Of a stretch of DNA of 64,000 bases, positions 1-12,960 are shown in pieces. Below the pieces are notes generated by a model, which searched no databases, was not told where the DNA came from, and worked only from the letters and a program-made list of their open reading frames with translations. Position 1 is the first letter of the stretch; every line of letters begins with the position of its first letter. The DNA comes from Loxodes magnus (Eukaryota > Ciliophora > Karyorelictea > Loxodida > Loxodidae): contig CAMPDV010002007.1 of NCBI GenBank assembly GCA_946699065.1, positions 21,070 to 85,069 of the forward strand. The letters are read 5' to 3'. Made by a program: the position numbers and the translations under genes.

Positions 1-789
1 AGTGAAAAGTTGTTTCTTGATAAAATTTTGAACTATTTGTTCTTCTATATAGTTCTCAATAAAAAGATAGGTGGAAATTATAATCTGGTCTGCATTATTT
101 AGTCCATAAACTAAAAATTCTTTTTAAATTACTTAAAGTTAATAATTTTATTCTAAATGCCCTCAAAGAGTTTTTCCATGTCGGATTCTAGACTTTTTCC
201 TTGTTTTTAAGAATAAATGGAAAAAGTTTTACTTAATATGTTAAAAAGAAGTCAGCTAAGTTTAAGTAACAGAATTCATTAAAGACAGGGACATGTGACT
301 GAAAAATCTTGTTTACAATTGTATATATACTCTTGCTTATTTATTCACACTACATATTCTTCTTATTACGTTCAAAGTACAACTCACCTCTAAATACAGC
401 CTTAAATAACGTAAAATTGTACCTAAATGATATAAACCGTAAGATAGTAATATATCTATAAATTTATAATATAAATACAATTCTTCATTGATCCTAATAG
501 TTTTAAGTTCTCTGCTAACAGTCTTATATTAAATTACCTTTTTCATGATAAATGACTCCAAGATATACCACTTAATTCCATTATTTGATCTATCATCTTT
601 CTATTTTCAGATTTAATTCGAATTTTTTAACTCTTCCTTTTTTAAGAAATTGGATAACTTCACATTTGTTAGTGTTAATTTACAGAAAAATCCAATGGGA
701 AATTCTGTTTTTTTAATAAATTAATTATTACATCAAGTGTCAACATCTTCATTAAAGAGATTAACATCCTCTATGTATCGTAAACAAAT
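1..789. other. Intergenic, mixed composition, nothing recognised
   Basis: Somewhat less A+T rich than average, suggesting old element debris, but no K motif, SINE end or L sequence is found. Confidence 0.3.
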
Positions 790-965
790 TTAATCAAAGG
801 AGGAAGTTAATAGGAACAGAGCGGTGCAACAAAAGAAAAAATCATAAAACATTTATTCCAGGTTGGTTCAGGAAATTATGCTGGTTAGTGGTTGCAAAAT
901 TGTCTGTGCAACAATATAAATACACAATTAACTCCTCTACTATTCCTTTTGCTCTCTAGATCTAT
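790..965 (+). repeat. Repeat F1
   Basis: It resembles 41785-41965 in the same order: a purine-rich stretch, GGTTAGTGGTTGCAAAATTG / GGTAAGTGGTTGAAAAAATT, GTCTGTGCAACA / ATCTATGCACCA, then ACTCCTCTACTATTCC / GCTTCTCTTCCACCC. No coding potential or element ends are identified. Confidence 0.3.
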
Positions 966-1159
966 GGAGCGTTCGATTTAGCGAACCACGCAATTAAAGT
1001 GAAGGCTCGTTCTTGCATGATTCATAACTATAAACACGCGACAGGAAATTAGGCATCCAATGAATCAAAAATGAAACTTTCCAGTATTGAAATTTGCTTT
1101 TTATAGAGCTTAGACATAACTCTGTAGAAATTTCCCCTTTATTGACATTATAATAAATC

Positions 1160-1400
1160 TACAAAAACCTTAAACGTTAGTTGTTTCAGCCATGCTATGG
1201 TAACCTTATCTATAAGTAGAATCCGAGTTTGGGTAAAGCATAATAATGGAGAGACGAAGTTGTAACTTCATATAACTTAAGTTAAAGAAGCTAAAAATCC
1301 AGCTAGGAAATAATTTTTATTTACCTGAGGTTTTGAATTTCGGTCCCAAATTTCATCAGAAAAACTGAAAATTATGAGTAGATTTTTACACATTTTCGAG
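1160..1400 (+). repeat. Repeat E1 upstream of L1
   Basis: This less A+T-rich segment shares blocks with 17040-17300: ATGGTAACCTT / ATGGTGACCTTTCC, GTAGAATCCGAGTTTGGGTAA / GTAGGATCCGATTTAGAGTAA, GAAGTTGTAACTTCATA, and a GGTCC-AAATTT-ACTGAAA end. There is no ORF. The GATCCGATTT-like block is vaguely similar to a polymerase III box B, so it could be another short element. Confidence 0.4.
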
Positions 1401-1419
1401 TTTTTGCATTTAAATAAAA

Positions 1420-1773
1420 AAAAAAAAATATATAAATTTTAGTTAGTTTAAATGTAAATTAAATATTTAAATATTTTTATTAAATTAAGTTTTTAATTAG
1501 ATAATTTATATTTCTATTAAATCAAATTTATTTAAAACTAGCAAAATTATTTAACAAAATTAAAGTTTTTAAACTGATAAATATTTAGCTATTAAAAATG
1601 TAGAACTATTATAACCAATAAAATAGTTATTTAATTTTAAATTACTACAAATTAAAATATCCTATATATTACTATATAATGTCATATATATTTTTTATTA
1701 ATAATTATTATTTTTTATTTATTATTTCACTATAATTTATTTTCTTTATCATCTTATCTTTTTTTTATTTATA
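1420..1773 (+). promoter_or_regulatory. Conserved A+T-rich 5' flank of the L gene family
   Basis: The last 110 bases or so before the start codon are shared by most L copies: a run of TTATTAATAATTATTA, then TTATTTCACTATAATTT, TTTCTTTATCATCT and TATAATGTAACC containing the ATG. A weaker match extends further upstream (A-C-T-G-A-T-A-A-A-T-A-T-T and a TACTACTAAAT block). Equivalent stretches lie at about 10560-11017, 17330-18106, 24650-25045, 34650-34927, 44620-45000 (minus), 51100-52307 (interrupted by K8) and 57590-57943. It is probably the promoter and 5' UTR co-duplicated with the gene; no individual motif is identified. Confidence 0.5.
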
Positions 1774-3689
1774 ATGTAACCTTAAATACTCCTTTCTTGC
1801 GACCTTTGCTAACAAAATTAAAACAGTTAAGATAGAAAGTCTCTTACTTTACCTTGCACCCATACCTTTTGTTCGTCTTGTATTCGCAATCAATTTAAAG
1901 ATCTAAATCCCTTTGAATGCTCAAAATGTTAAAATGTTTATAATAATTTATAAGAAATTCTATAAATTAGTAACTAGCTTGAATAAAACAGAAAAGAAGG
2001 AAAGTAGTAAGAAATCTAATAAAAAAGTACTCTAAATAACTATAGCAATTAGATAAGTATCTCTTAAGTAGATTATAACTAATCTTTTTCCCTTAATAGT
2101 AGATAAATAATTTTAAGAAATCATAATATAATAAATAAGATAATTTAGTATCTAGATAATTGAGATATTAATCATTTATAGTGTACTAGTAAATACTTCT
2201 ATAGCTTTAGGTATTATTACGAAAAAGATTTATGAATTGGAAAATTCTATGGAGGTAAAATACCTTATATTAAAAATAAAATAGAATGAACTTTTAAACA
2301 AACTATTTGTTCTGATGTTACTTCCTTGATAATAAATGGAAATTAACTATCTTAAAATATTAGTAACTAGGTTTTAAAAACAATTAGTTAAATTATATAA
2401 CTTAAAGAAATAGTGAAGCTAAATAAGCTAAATAAACAAAATATTTAAGAGTTACCCTTATTATTTGGAAAATATTTAGGTGAACTGCCACTTTGTTCTA
2501 GATTAATGAAATTAAGTCTCGAAAATTTATAAATAGAGGATAATGATTTACATTTTCTATAATAATTAAACTAACTAGAATAATTAGAAATTTAAATAAT
2601 AACTAATTAACAGGTAGCTTCTTAAATGATTTTTGCATAAACTTAAGATTAAAATAACTAGAATTTATAAGTGAAAATCTAGATTATGGTTAAGTAAGAA
2701 AATACTTAGAATAAAAAGGAAATCTTATATAATAGATACTGATTGGTAATAATGAAGAAATAGAAGATTTTATAGATTTATGTCCTAACTTAAATAAATA
2801 AATCAAGATATTTGGCAAAAAACAGCTAAACAATTAACTTTTGTTATAATTGATGCAATATAATGTGACAGATTTAAGAATAAATTCTTAGAATTTCTCT
2901 ACATTAACTTTTAATAAATTCTTATCCACCAATTAAACTAAACTAGAACTAATAGAAATCTTAGGATGCCCAAATTTTAACGATGAAAATCTAACTATAT
3001 TATTAAAAAATTTACCTAATCTAAAAACTTTAAGTTTTGGTGCTAACGGTATATCAGAAAAAGGATTTAGAAAAATAGGAGAATATGGATAAAATTACTA
3101 AGAGCTTCTAATAAATTAGAATAATATAACTGAAGAAACTTTAAACTTCATTTATTCTAATTGTAGGAATCTTAAAATTATATATTTATGTAATATATCC
3201 TAGATAAAAAGTTAAACTTTATAGATAATTAATTAGTATTGTGAATAAGTTAACAGATTATACTTTAATAATTTTGGAATTGTTGGGGAAAATTGGATTG
3301 AAGAAATAATAAAAATGAAAAATCTTAAAGATTTAAGTCTTATTAACTGTAATACTCTTACTGATAATGATATTATTTAATTAATAGCAAGTGGAAAAAA
3401 ATTGTTTAAGTTGAGTATAAATTAAAATAAGTAAATAACGGATCAGGCTTTACCAATTTTTGATGAAAAAGGTAGTATTTATCCTATTTATACAAGCTTA
3501 AGTTGTTTACATTTTGAAGATACACCTTAGATAAGTGAATAGAAGGTAGTAAATTTGAAAAAATAATTGAAAAGATCATGTATATAAAATGAAATTTTAA
3601 AAAGAATAGGACTGAATGAAGAAATAAATGAAGTTAATTTTGATTTAAAAACAATGATAAACCTAAATGTTGAATCTAAAAATGCTTGA
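1774..3689 (+). pseudogene. L1: RING / F-box-like / LRR protein, one frameshift
   Basis: Read with TAA/TAG as Gln, the ATG at 1774 opens a frame with a C3HC4 RING finger near residues 9-52 (C-D-L-C, C-T-H-T-F-C-S-S-C, C-S-K-C), an F-box-like segment near residues 118-160, and leucine-rich repeats to the TGA at 3687. One base is missing between 2595 and 2596 relative to the other copies; after that shift the frame is open again to the end, so the full length matches the 639-codon family size less one base. In-frame TGA codons occur at the three positions shared with most copies (first at 2161). The 5' part, the 3' end and the 3' flank resemble L8, but the stretch about 2690-3230 is nearly identical to L3, which suggests gene conversion. 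The inferred role is a ubiquitin ligase with LRR substrate recognition. It is a functional gene only if the base loss is an assembly error and TGA is read through. Confidence 0.75.
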
Positions 3690-4870
3690 AAAGAACAGAA
3701 CTAAGTTTAATAAATTAAAATTAAAGTTTATTATAAATATAAGTATAATTTTATTATTTTGCCATAAAGCTTTAGGTTTTCTTAGAGTTATCTGCAATTC
3801 TCGATTGCCTTGAGATTAATTCTATGAGTTTCGTGATTTTTTCTATTTAGATTTTCACAGTAAAGCTTTATCTTTTTTTATCTATATCCCCTTATTGAAT
3901 AAGCTAATTTTTGTAAGCTTAAATATCTACAATCTTTTTATAATTTGCTAAAGAAGCATTGATTTTAAATTATTTTATAATAGACTTAAAAATTATAGAT
4001 GATTAGCAAGTTTGAATTTATTGATATATATAATATAAGATTACTATATATTTTTATATTTATAAGAAAAAACATTTATTATTTTATTATTTATAATTAT
4101 TAGTTAAATATTATTTATAATGCTTACCTTTTTATATGTTAACCTCCTATTATTTAACTTAAATAATTAAAAATATTATTTTTTAATTTAAAAAACTATT
4201 TAATTGTAACTTTAATGCGTTCTAGTTACTATATCAATATTTTCTTTATTTCCTTATCTTTTACAATAATTTAGTTTGAAGTAATTTTAAATAGATATAA
4301 CTTAAATTTTTTATTTTTAATTATATTATCTTAATTTTGATAACATAACCATTAAAATTATTTTTATTTATTTACTAAATTTAAAGCCTAAAAATTAAAA
4401 AATAAATACATTTTTGCTTTTAGATAAATTTACTATTTTGATGTTTTAGGTATAAATTAAAATAAAATTTACTTTTTAAATTTATAATTATAGATTTATA
4501 TTAATTAATATGATCATTCGTTTTACATATTCCATATAGGTAATTAATATATTTTAGAATCTTCAAACTCTCTAATTTATTTCCATTAGCCTTTCACAGT
4601 TTTTTATTTCTATAAAATTTCTATCTAAGTGTTCCAATGTGTAATTTAATTCTTCCCTTCATTCATATCCTAGTTTTAGAATTTAAATTATTGTTCTAAG
4701 TAACTTGCAATAATAACATATGATCTTTAAGTAAATTTCTTTAGTATGGAAATTCTGATTTAAATAGCTTTAGTTATAGGTTATTATTTTAAGTATGTTC
4801 ATAATCTTTACAATCTTTAAATTATTGATAACGTCCTATAAGACCACATATGCTATATATGCGAAGTTAT
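3690..4870. other. A+T-rich 3' flank of L1 and spacer
   Basis: The first 100 bases or so match the 3' flank of L8 (59861-59960). The rest is A+T-rich spacer without coding signal. Confidence 0.4.
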
Positions 4871-4876
4871 ATAAAA

Positions 4877-5668
4877 ATGGAAAATTTCTTACAATAAGTA
4901 TCTTCTTAAAAGGATTTATCTTAGTCAAAATATGATTAATAAAAAGTATATTAAGAACTTCAAGTTATGTAATTAGAAAACTTTAAACTTCTAAGAACAG
5001 TATAAGAACTAGAAAGAAAAATAGAATATCTAATGAATAATTCGCAAAAGAAAAAAATTGAAAATAAGCATTCAGCAAATATCAGAATAGTAAAATTAGA
5101 AGAAAAATTAAACCAATTCGTAGAGTTAACTGAAAGCATATTCTTATAAAAAATATAAGTGAATGATACGATGGATGTTGAGCAACAGCCAATAGCAACT
5201 TTTATTCCATATCGGAAAATAGTGAGATGCTGGTACTGCAAGCGCCCAGGGCACAAAGTAAGAAGTTGCTTACAATTTTAACAAAAATAAAAGAAAATAA
5301 TAAAAAACTAATTGGAAAATATTTTCAGGATCTATTGTAACTAAGAAGGTAAACTGTATAGAAAAAAAATACAATTAACGAGTAAACTCCTTATATTTAA
5401 TAGGCGGTTAACGAATTCAATAAAAAATTACTTATAATAGACCTATCGGAAAAGATTAAAAATAACAATCTAAAAATTACCAAGACTTATGATAGACAAA
5501 ATTCAAACAGATTTGAAGTATATACTTATACCTAACTTTAAACTTAAAAGTGGTTAACCTAAAAATGGCAGACTCACTATAATCTATTATTTATTTATAT
5601 AAATTCCCTAAAATATATATGATAGATTGCTTAATGTGGTAATGTATTTATCATATTAGAAATAATGA
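4877..5668 (+). CDS. K1: coiled-coil / CCHC zinc-knuckle protein, best-preserved copy
   Basis: The ATG at 4877 opens 263 codons (TAA/TAG = Gln) to the TGA at 5666. Residues about 25-95 are heptad-like and charged (coiled coil). Residues 118-131 form a perfect CCHC knuckle, C-W-Y-C-K-R-P-G-H-K-V-R-S-C, preceded by M-D-V-E-Q-Q-P-I and P-Y-R-K. Family knowledge: such knuckles bind single-stranded nucleic acid, as in Gag or LINE ORF1 proteins. The C-terminal block conserved in other copies (L-L-I-I-D-L-S-E-K) is present but in another frame from 5401; an eight-A run at 5362-5369 is the likely place of a one-base slip. The minus-strand standard-code frame at 4960-5256 is only its shadow. A cellular nucleic-acid-binding protein is possible, but the dispersed related copies favour a mobile-element ORF. 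Confidence 0.6.
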
Positions 5669-5689
5669 TAATAATAAATAAATGTAAAA

Positions 5690-6480
5690 GGTTTTTGAGC
5701 TTCCCTGAGTTCTAACCAGTTTCATTCTTCCATTTTATACATGGATGTGTACCATGACTTTTTTTAATAAATGGCAGGTTACCACTTAGTAAGTCTTATT
5801 AGATGCTTTTACCTATATATTCCTGTTTCCGTTACCCATAATTTATTTAATTTATTTCATGTTTTTTGCTGTTCCTATTCGTTTAATTACTTACATTATC
5901 GGCTGTTTCTGCAGTTTCTTAGAAGTTGATAGCATGATTGACAAAACCGACAGCGTTTCTTTTATTGTTGCTATTTTGTAAGTATATTAAATATCTTTTC
6001 TATTTTTTAAGTCTTTGAATTATGTTAATATTTTTATTATTAATTTCTTATTATGGATATAATTCTTTTTCACACGATATTGGCTGCTTTTCAATTTCCA
6101 TCTTTTGAGAATATTTAAAATTTTATTAGGATTATTTTCAAAGCTGCTCTTCCGTTACCAAATTATTTTCAATAAGTTAGTTTGTTAGTATGGTGTGCTA
6201 ATTGTTTTAATTTCTATGAATTTTGTCCACTCCTGTTTTTTGATTTGATTGTAAATGGTCTCATCATACTTTAGATATTACACTTACATTTACTTAATCT
6301 TTACTTAAAGATCTTCCTAGATCAGTTTATGTTTACTAGCCTCGAACGTACCAATCATGATTTTACTTCGCGAAGATGAGCTTGACTCTGGTTCCTATTT
6401 TTCCTATTTGCGAATTTCCTGAGCCGCTTTTTTTTAGCTTTTCTTATTTGATTTTTTGAGAGGCGGATGTTTTGCTCCAT
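5690..6480 (-). pseudogene. K2: zinc-knuckle element copy, convergent with K1
   Basis: From the ATG at 6480-6478 a strongly basic N-terminus is read (M-E-Q-N-I-R-L-S-K-N-Q, then K-K-K-R-L-R-K). Further on, in other frames, come M-E-I-E-K-Q-P-I, matching M-D-V-E-Q-Q-P-I of K1, and a knuckle relic C-R-F-C-Q-S-C-Y-Q-L-L-R-N-C in which His is replaced by Gln. Base composition is clearly less A+T rich than the surroundings. Several frame changes are needed, so this copy is dead. It points tail to tail at K1, only about 20 bases away. Confidence 0.45.
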
Positions 6481-6489
6481 CTTTTTTTT

Positions 6490-9235
6490 TCATACTAGAA
6501 ATATAAGAAAAATTCTATGTGAATTTAAGTAGACTATTCCCCTTAACATATTTTTAGTTTTAAGTGTAAGTGGGAAATTAATTAAATTAATTATAATGTA
6601 TCCAAATAAAGAACATGAAGTAGACATTGTAATCATCAATCTTACTCATCTTATTAGAATCTTTGTTTTATGTTATTTTTGATTCCTTTAAGAAATTTTA
6701 GCTGGTATTTTTCCTTCTAAAGATATATTAAAAGGTTATGAATATACTTTTTCATGCTTTACAATAGTTAATGTTATCATTTCTTGATGTTTTGAAAAGG
6801 GATTCTTGTCAGAATTAGGTTTTTTAAGTTTTTAAATCTAATTTAATGTAAAATTTAAAATACTATTCTGTTATATTTTATTCAAATGGTGGCAGTTTAA
6901 ACTATGAAGAAATATTCTTAAATGTTAAAATTGAACTTTAAAATGCAGGCCTTGTTATTTTTCTCTTAAGCTTTTTTAGTTTTTTTTATTGAAAGAAGAA
7001 ATATTCTAACTTCTGATAAATATTCTACAATTGAACTTAAGAAGATTGGAAAGTGGTAATTAATATTTAATAGTTTAATATTTTAAGATTTTGAAGTTTA
7101 TCTTAGTGCTGTAATGATAAATTAAAGATTTGTAGTATACTTGCTTACAATGCGCTTTATAATATTCTCTCTTATGAAAAGCATTTGGTAAATAATAAAT
7201 TTTAGTGATTTTTATTCTTTTTAATAGTTTAATTTTATGTTAAGGCTAAGTTTAAAAATCTTTTAATTAATATTTTAAAGTAGATATATTCTCATATCTA
7301 AATATTAGAAAATATATTATGATCAAAGTATTTTAAATTTATCGTTTTAATTGAATGGAGTGTTCATAACTTTAAGAAAATTGAGAATAAACATAAAAAA
7401 TAGAAAAAGTGTAATAAATATATAAATAAACATTTAAAATAAAGATTTAGAGAATAAGTTTGCATGCTATGCTATTAAGAATATAGATATTTAATTTTGG
7501 TCATACATTTCATGATGATTGAATTAACGAGTAGGAAAATAAAATAATTAAATGTCCATCATGTAATAAACAGACTGAATTAAATATTTAAATATATATT
7601 CAATCATAAATAAAATATCTTCTTATATAATAAAATATAAGCAAACAAATATTTATTATTATCATAAACAATCTGTAATTATTATACAATTGAAATATAT
7701 ATATAAAATTAAAGAAATTTATCTCACTTATAAAATAGATTCAATTTAGCTTTAAAATAAAAGTATAATTTTAGTATAGTTTTAAAAGAAAATGTTCTAA
7801 TATGAATACTATTTATTAAAATAAATTTAATTTTAACATTTATTAAATCTCATAGTTTTAAAGTCTTAAATCAAATTTAATATAATTTAAGTTATATCAT
7901 TATTTGTTCTAGCAAGAATACCTTTAAAATATTTACTTTATAATAAAATAGACTCAAATTATAAAATATTTTAATTTTCTCTGATTTCTGTTTATAAAAT
8001 GTTTAATGCTTATCTTTGAAACCTTTTTATTAATACTATTTTTATATTTATAATAAAAATAAAGCGTAATTAAAAGGTATATTTTCTCTTTATATACTTA
8101 ACATTTTTTATTAAAATAATTAGATTATATATTTAACAAAAAAATAATTGAATTAAAATATTTATGAAATAATTTATTTATTTTTAAATTTATTTTCCTT
8201 TAATTATCTTTATTTTTAAATAGTTTTAAATTAACTTTTAGTATTAAATATAAAATTTTTTAATTTTAAGTAATAATTTGTAATAGTTTAAATAATTTTA
8301 ATAATCTTTGTTAGATTTATTTTTTTAAGAAAGCAATATTAATAAAATTTATTATATTTTATCAAGGTAATAAAAATGTTGATTTATAATTATTCATTAA
8401 ATAAAAGTAATTTTTTAAATAATATTTTTAATTTGTTTACAAAATATTTAATATTTAAACTTTTATTTTTTATAAATTCTATTTTTTAAATTTTATAAAT
8501 TTATTTATTCAAATTCAATTCAAAAATCATTTATGCAAATTCTAACAATTCATTTATTATTATTCCACCAATTATTTCTTAGTTTAAAGTAATAAATATA
8601 AACGCTTTTAACATTTTTCAAAATATCTTTCAAATATATCACACCATTCAAATTATTCTTATATTATACCTCTAAGTATTCTTATGGACTCAGCTCATTA
8701 TATTTTTTACTTACCAAGTGGTTGGCTTTCAGCCCTTTAATAGAAAGTTTTACTAGCACAGAATCTATTGCTTAGTCACCAAAGGTGAAAGGCAAATAAA
8801 TTATATGTTTTGGAACTTTTCTAAATATATAATAAAATAATAAAATATAATATCTATGAGCATTTCAACTACTTCCTAATTTTATTCAGTATTATCAAAG
8901 AACTAATTAAATAATTTAGATATCTTAATTTACTTTATTCATTTAATTATTATATTTACTTTTATATTTTTTACTAATTTTTATCATACATATTATTCTA
9001 TTTCTCTTTAGATTTTTCCTACTTCATAACTCTATTATATTTTTGTTTCTTTAATTATTAACTTTTAAACTATATCAATTTTAAATATATCATAGAGAAT
9101 GCTAGGAACTATATTTTTTATTTATTATATATCTAGCTTAGAGAACTTCCATTCCGATTCAAGATCATAAATCCATTATATTTTATTATTATCGAGCCAA
9201 GGTAGGACTATAAATTCTATTATTTTAGAGTGCAT
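6490..9235. other. A+T-rich spacer
   Basis: About 2.7 kb without protein-like frames, SINE ends or tRNA motifs. The stretch 6600-7100 reads like weakly structured debris; from 7100 it is nearly pure A/T. Confidence 0.4.
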
Positions 9236-9239
9236 TCAT

Positions 9240-9480
9240 TGTAAATGTTAGTTTCAGTTTCTAGAACTAGTACCACCAACCCGTATTATGTTACTTCTCT
9301 GGAAGTGATTGACCTATCTATAGAAATTGATAGAAATTCATGCTCAAACAGAGAGAGTACTGGTAGATTTTAGATCTAAAGCAGGCCAAGTAGAAAGGGC
9401 TAGAAAGCTACAGGAAAAATAACGATTTCATAACTAGCAAAAAGAAAATATGTGATCAAGTGAAAAGATTTTAGAAAATG
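9240..9480 (+). pseudogene. K3: 3' fragment of the zinc-knuckle element
   Basis: This short, less A+T-rich island contains the C-terminal block of the K family, read as Y-Y-V-T-S-L-E-V-I-D-L-S-I-E-I-D followed by a polar tail (compare L-L-I-I-D-L-S-E-K in K1). No knuckle or start is seen, so it appears 5'-truncated, which is typical of target-primed retrotransposition. Confidence 0.35.
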
Positions 9481-9484
9481 CTCA

Positions 9485-10560
9485 GGCTTTGATAAGGAAA
9501 GAAAATATTAAAAAGCACACATTTATTTGATAGATTTATTTTAAGACTGACCTTAAAGCGATATAAAGTCTTCAAGAGTTATGTACCGTAAGGTAAGCCA
9601 TAATAAAAAATCAATCAAAAGATAGTTTTTAGCAAAAAGTTAACTTCAATCTATATTTTATTTTAATAAAACTATTTTTTAAGTCTTTTAAGAAATTAAT
9701 TTATATTCTCTAAAGGCAACACAAGTTATTACATGCTCATTTTAAGCACTTAATTTCTTATCATAATTTAACTATATTTGCATAGTTTGTTTTGACTGAT
9801 TTTTTCAGTTATTGTAAAAGTTAGTTACTTTTAAATGTAACATATTCTAACCTACATGCATTGTTTTTCTATAGAATTAGAGTTTTTGTATAGAGTATAA
9901 TATTGATGATAATAATTAGTAATTAGTTATGTATCTATTTTGTTGATTTGGAAAATAATTTCTTGGATCTTCTCTTGATTTTAATAGTTTATAATAGAAA
10001 GTGACTTTATTTGTATTTGGATGGAAATAAATAGAGTATCTTGATTATTGAACTTTGGAATTTGATAGTTTGATTAAATATTTATTAGTATAAAAAGATT
10101 TAAATTCTTATGCTTTTATTATTAGTAAAAAATAAATTCTTATACTTAAAATTGAATTAGAAAAATATTATATTTTACTTTCCAACAAAATATTAAATAT
10201 ATTAATACTATTTAATAAATAAAAGTTTCTAATTCAAATAATATAAATAAAAGCAAGTTTTACTCCTTAAATAAATCTATTAACTTTAAGTATTTTTAAA
10301 ATTACTTTTTTTATTATCTAAAATGTGGATATATATGTAATATCATTTATGAATACTTAAAACTACTTATTTTAGAGAAATTAAATAAATTAAATATTTA
10401 TAATTTTATTAAATTGCTTTAAATATAAAATTTTAACTTCTAAGTTATAAAGAACATTTATAACTTTTAAACTTTAGCTTCTAAATAATGATTTTCTAAA
10501 ATATATGAATGTATTTAGATTTTAATGATTTAATAGCAATTTAATTAATTATCTAATCAA
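9485..10560. other. A+T-rich spacer
   Basis: No supported feature. It leads into the conserved 5' flank of L2. Confidence 0.4.
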
Positions 10561-11017
10561 TTATGCTTTTAATAGTATTTTTAAAATTTAATATTTCTAT
10601 ATTAAAATAGATATTAAGGATAGTTATATATAATATAATAAATGGTATAAAACTAGAAATTAGTTATAATGCTTAATGATATTTAAAATAATTAATAATA
10701 AATAGAAATTTTACTTTACCTTAATTAATATTCAATTATTAAATCATTTCCTAAATTACATTATTAGATTACTTATATTTTTGCTAACCCAAATTTATAA
10801 ACTACCAATCATATTCAAAATAAACCTTTTCAACTGATAAATATTTAACTATTATATATGTACAAATTATTAAAGCCAATTAAATAATTATTTAAGTTTA
10901 AATTTACTACTAAATATAATAATCCTTTATATTACTAACTAATTACATTTTTATTTATTATTATTATTTTTATATTTCACTATTATTTTATTTCTTTATC
11001 ATCTTACTTTCTTTATA

Positions 11018-12960
11018 ATGTAACAATCATCCTTTCCTTATCCTACCCAAATTTCAATGCTTAAGATAGAAAGTCTCTTACTTTATCTTCTAGCCATTTC
11101 TTTTCCTTATCTTGCGTTAGTAATCATTTTAAAGATAAAAAACTCTTTAAATGCTCTTAATGCTAAAATGTTTACAACAGTTTATAAGAAATTCATTAAA
11201 TTAATAGCGAAATAGTATAAAGAAGAGAAAAAGGAAAAGAGTAAAATTTTAGGTTAAAAAGAAGCATATTAACTTAGATAAGCAACAATAGCAAACTTTA
11301 AAATATCCTAAATAGAATTTTACAATTAATATTGGATAGAATTGCTTATAAAATCATAATATAATAAATAAGATAATTTAGTATCTAGATAATTTAGATA
11401 TTTGTAGATTATAATGTTCAAGCAAATACTTTAATAAATTTAAGTATTATTACGAAAGAGATCTAAGAATTGAAACATTTTATGGAGGTAAAATACCTTA
11501 TATTAAAAATAAAATAGAATGAACCTTTAAGTAAATTATATGTTCTGATGCTATTTACTTGATAATAAATGGCCATTAGCTATTCTAAAATATCTAAGAG
11601 CAAATTTTAAATAAATTTAGTTAAATTATTTAACTCAAAGTAATAGTGAAGCAAAAAAAGCTTAATTTAAAAAATATTAAGAGCTACCATAATTATATGG
11701 AAAATCTTTAAGTGAACTCTCTCTTTGTTCTAGATTAAAAGAATTTGACTTATTTAATTTATTAATAGAGGATAGTGATTTATAATTTCTTTAAGATTTA
11801 AACTAACTAGAATAATTAGAAATTTAAGATAATAACTAATTAACAGGTAGCTTCTTAAATGATTTTTGCATAAACTTAAGATTAAAATAATTAGGATTTG
11901 CAAGTAAAAATATGAATTATGGATTAGTAAGAAAATATTTAGAAATAAAAGGAAATCTTATATAATAGATATTGATTGGTAATAATGAAGAAATAGAAGA
12001 TTTTATAGATTTATGCCCTAATTTAAATAAAGAAATCTAATTATTTGGAAATAAATAATTAAATAGTTAAGTTTTATTAAATTTAAAGAGTTATAATATG
12101 ACAGACTTAAGAATATGATAGTAGAAATTCTCTCCACTAATATTTACTAATTTCTTATCTTCAATGAATATAAAAATAGAATTAATGGAAATCTTAGGAT
12201 GCTCAAATTTTAATGACGAAAACCTATTTCTTTTATTAAAAAACTTACCTAATTTAAAAACTTTAAGTCTAGGATAATTAGATATATCAGATAATGGCTT
12301 TAGAAAAATAGGAGAATATGGATAAAATTATTAAGAACTTCTATTAAATCAAAATAATATAACTGAAGAAACTTTAAATTTCATATTTACTAACTGTAGG
12401 AAGCTTAAAATTATATATTTATATAATATAGTTTAATTAAGAAGTTAAACTTTATAAATAATCAATTAGTATTGTGATTAAATTAAATAATTGCTCTTTA
12501 AAGCCTTTGGAATAGTTGGATAAGAATGGATTGAAGAAATAATAAAAATGAAAAATCTTAAAGATTTAAGTATTATTTAGATTGAAACTCTTACAGATAA
12601 AGACATAAGATAATTAATAATAAGTGGAAAAAATTAAATATTTTTAATATAAATTAAAATAACCAAATAACAGATTAGACTTTTCCAATTTTTTATGAAT
12701 AAGGTAGTATATATCCTATATATTAAGATTTAGAATATCTAGGGCATTAAGACGTATCTTAAATAAGTAAACAGAAATTACTAAGTTTGAACAGTTAATT
12801 TTAAAGGTTGAAAATATAAAATTAAAAAATAGAAAAAATAGGGATAGATAAAGAAACAAATGAGGTAGATTTTGATTTAAGTAAATTGACCGATTTAAAT
12901 AGGGAAACTAGAAATAGTGAGATGAATTTTCTTTAAAACTTCCAATTAATTTTTCAATAA
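11018..12960 (+). pseudogene. L2: decayed RING / F-box-like / LRR copy
   Basis: This is the same family as the copy at 57944-59860, but it is clearly degraded. The region between the ATG and the conserved D-R-K-S motif is 10 bases shorter than in the other copies and out of frame. Most RING cysteines are replaced (S-S-H-F-F-S-L-S-C where others have C-x-H-x-F-C-x-x-C), though the last C-x2-C pair survives. Further single-base shifts occur in the linker before the F-box, near 11680, and in the A-run near 12625. It is the only copy with leucine (TTA) and arginine (AGA) codons at two positions where the others carry TGA, and it keeps a TGG tryptophan in the E-W-I-E-E motif. The LRR part (about 11700-12620) is still readable. 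The best reading is a pseudogene; its value is as an outgroup for the TGA positions. Confidence 0.75.

Noticed and set aside
4960-5256. 98-codon minus-strand standard-code frame
   Set aside because: It is antisense to the K1 coiled coil and knuckle, whose plus-strand frame has a recognisable CCHC motif and homologues.
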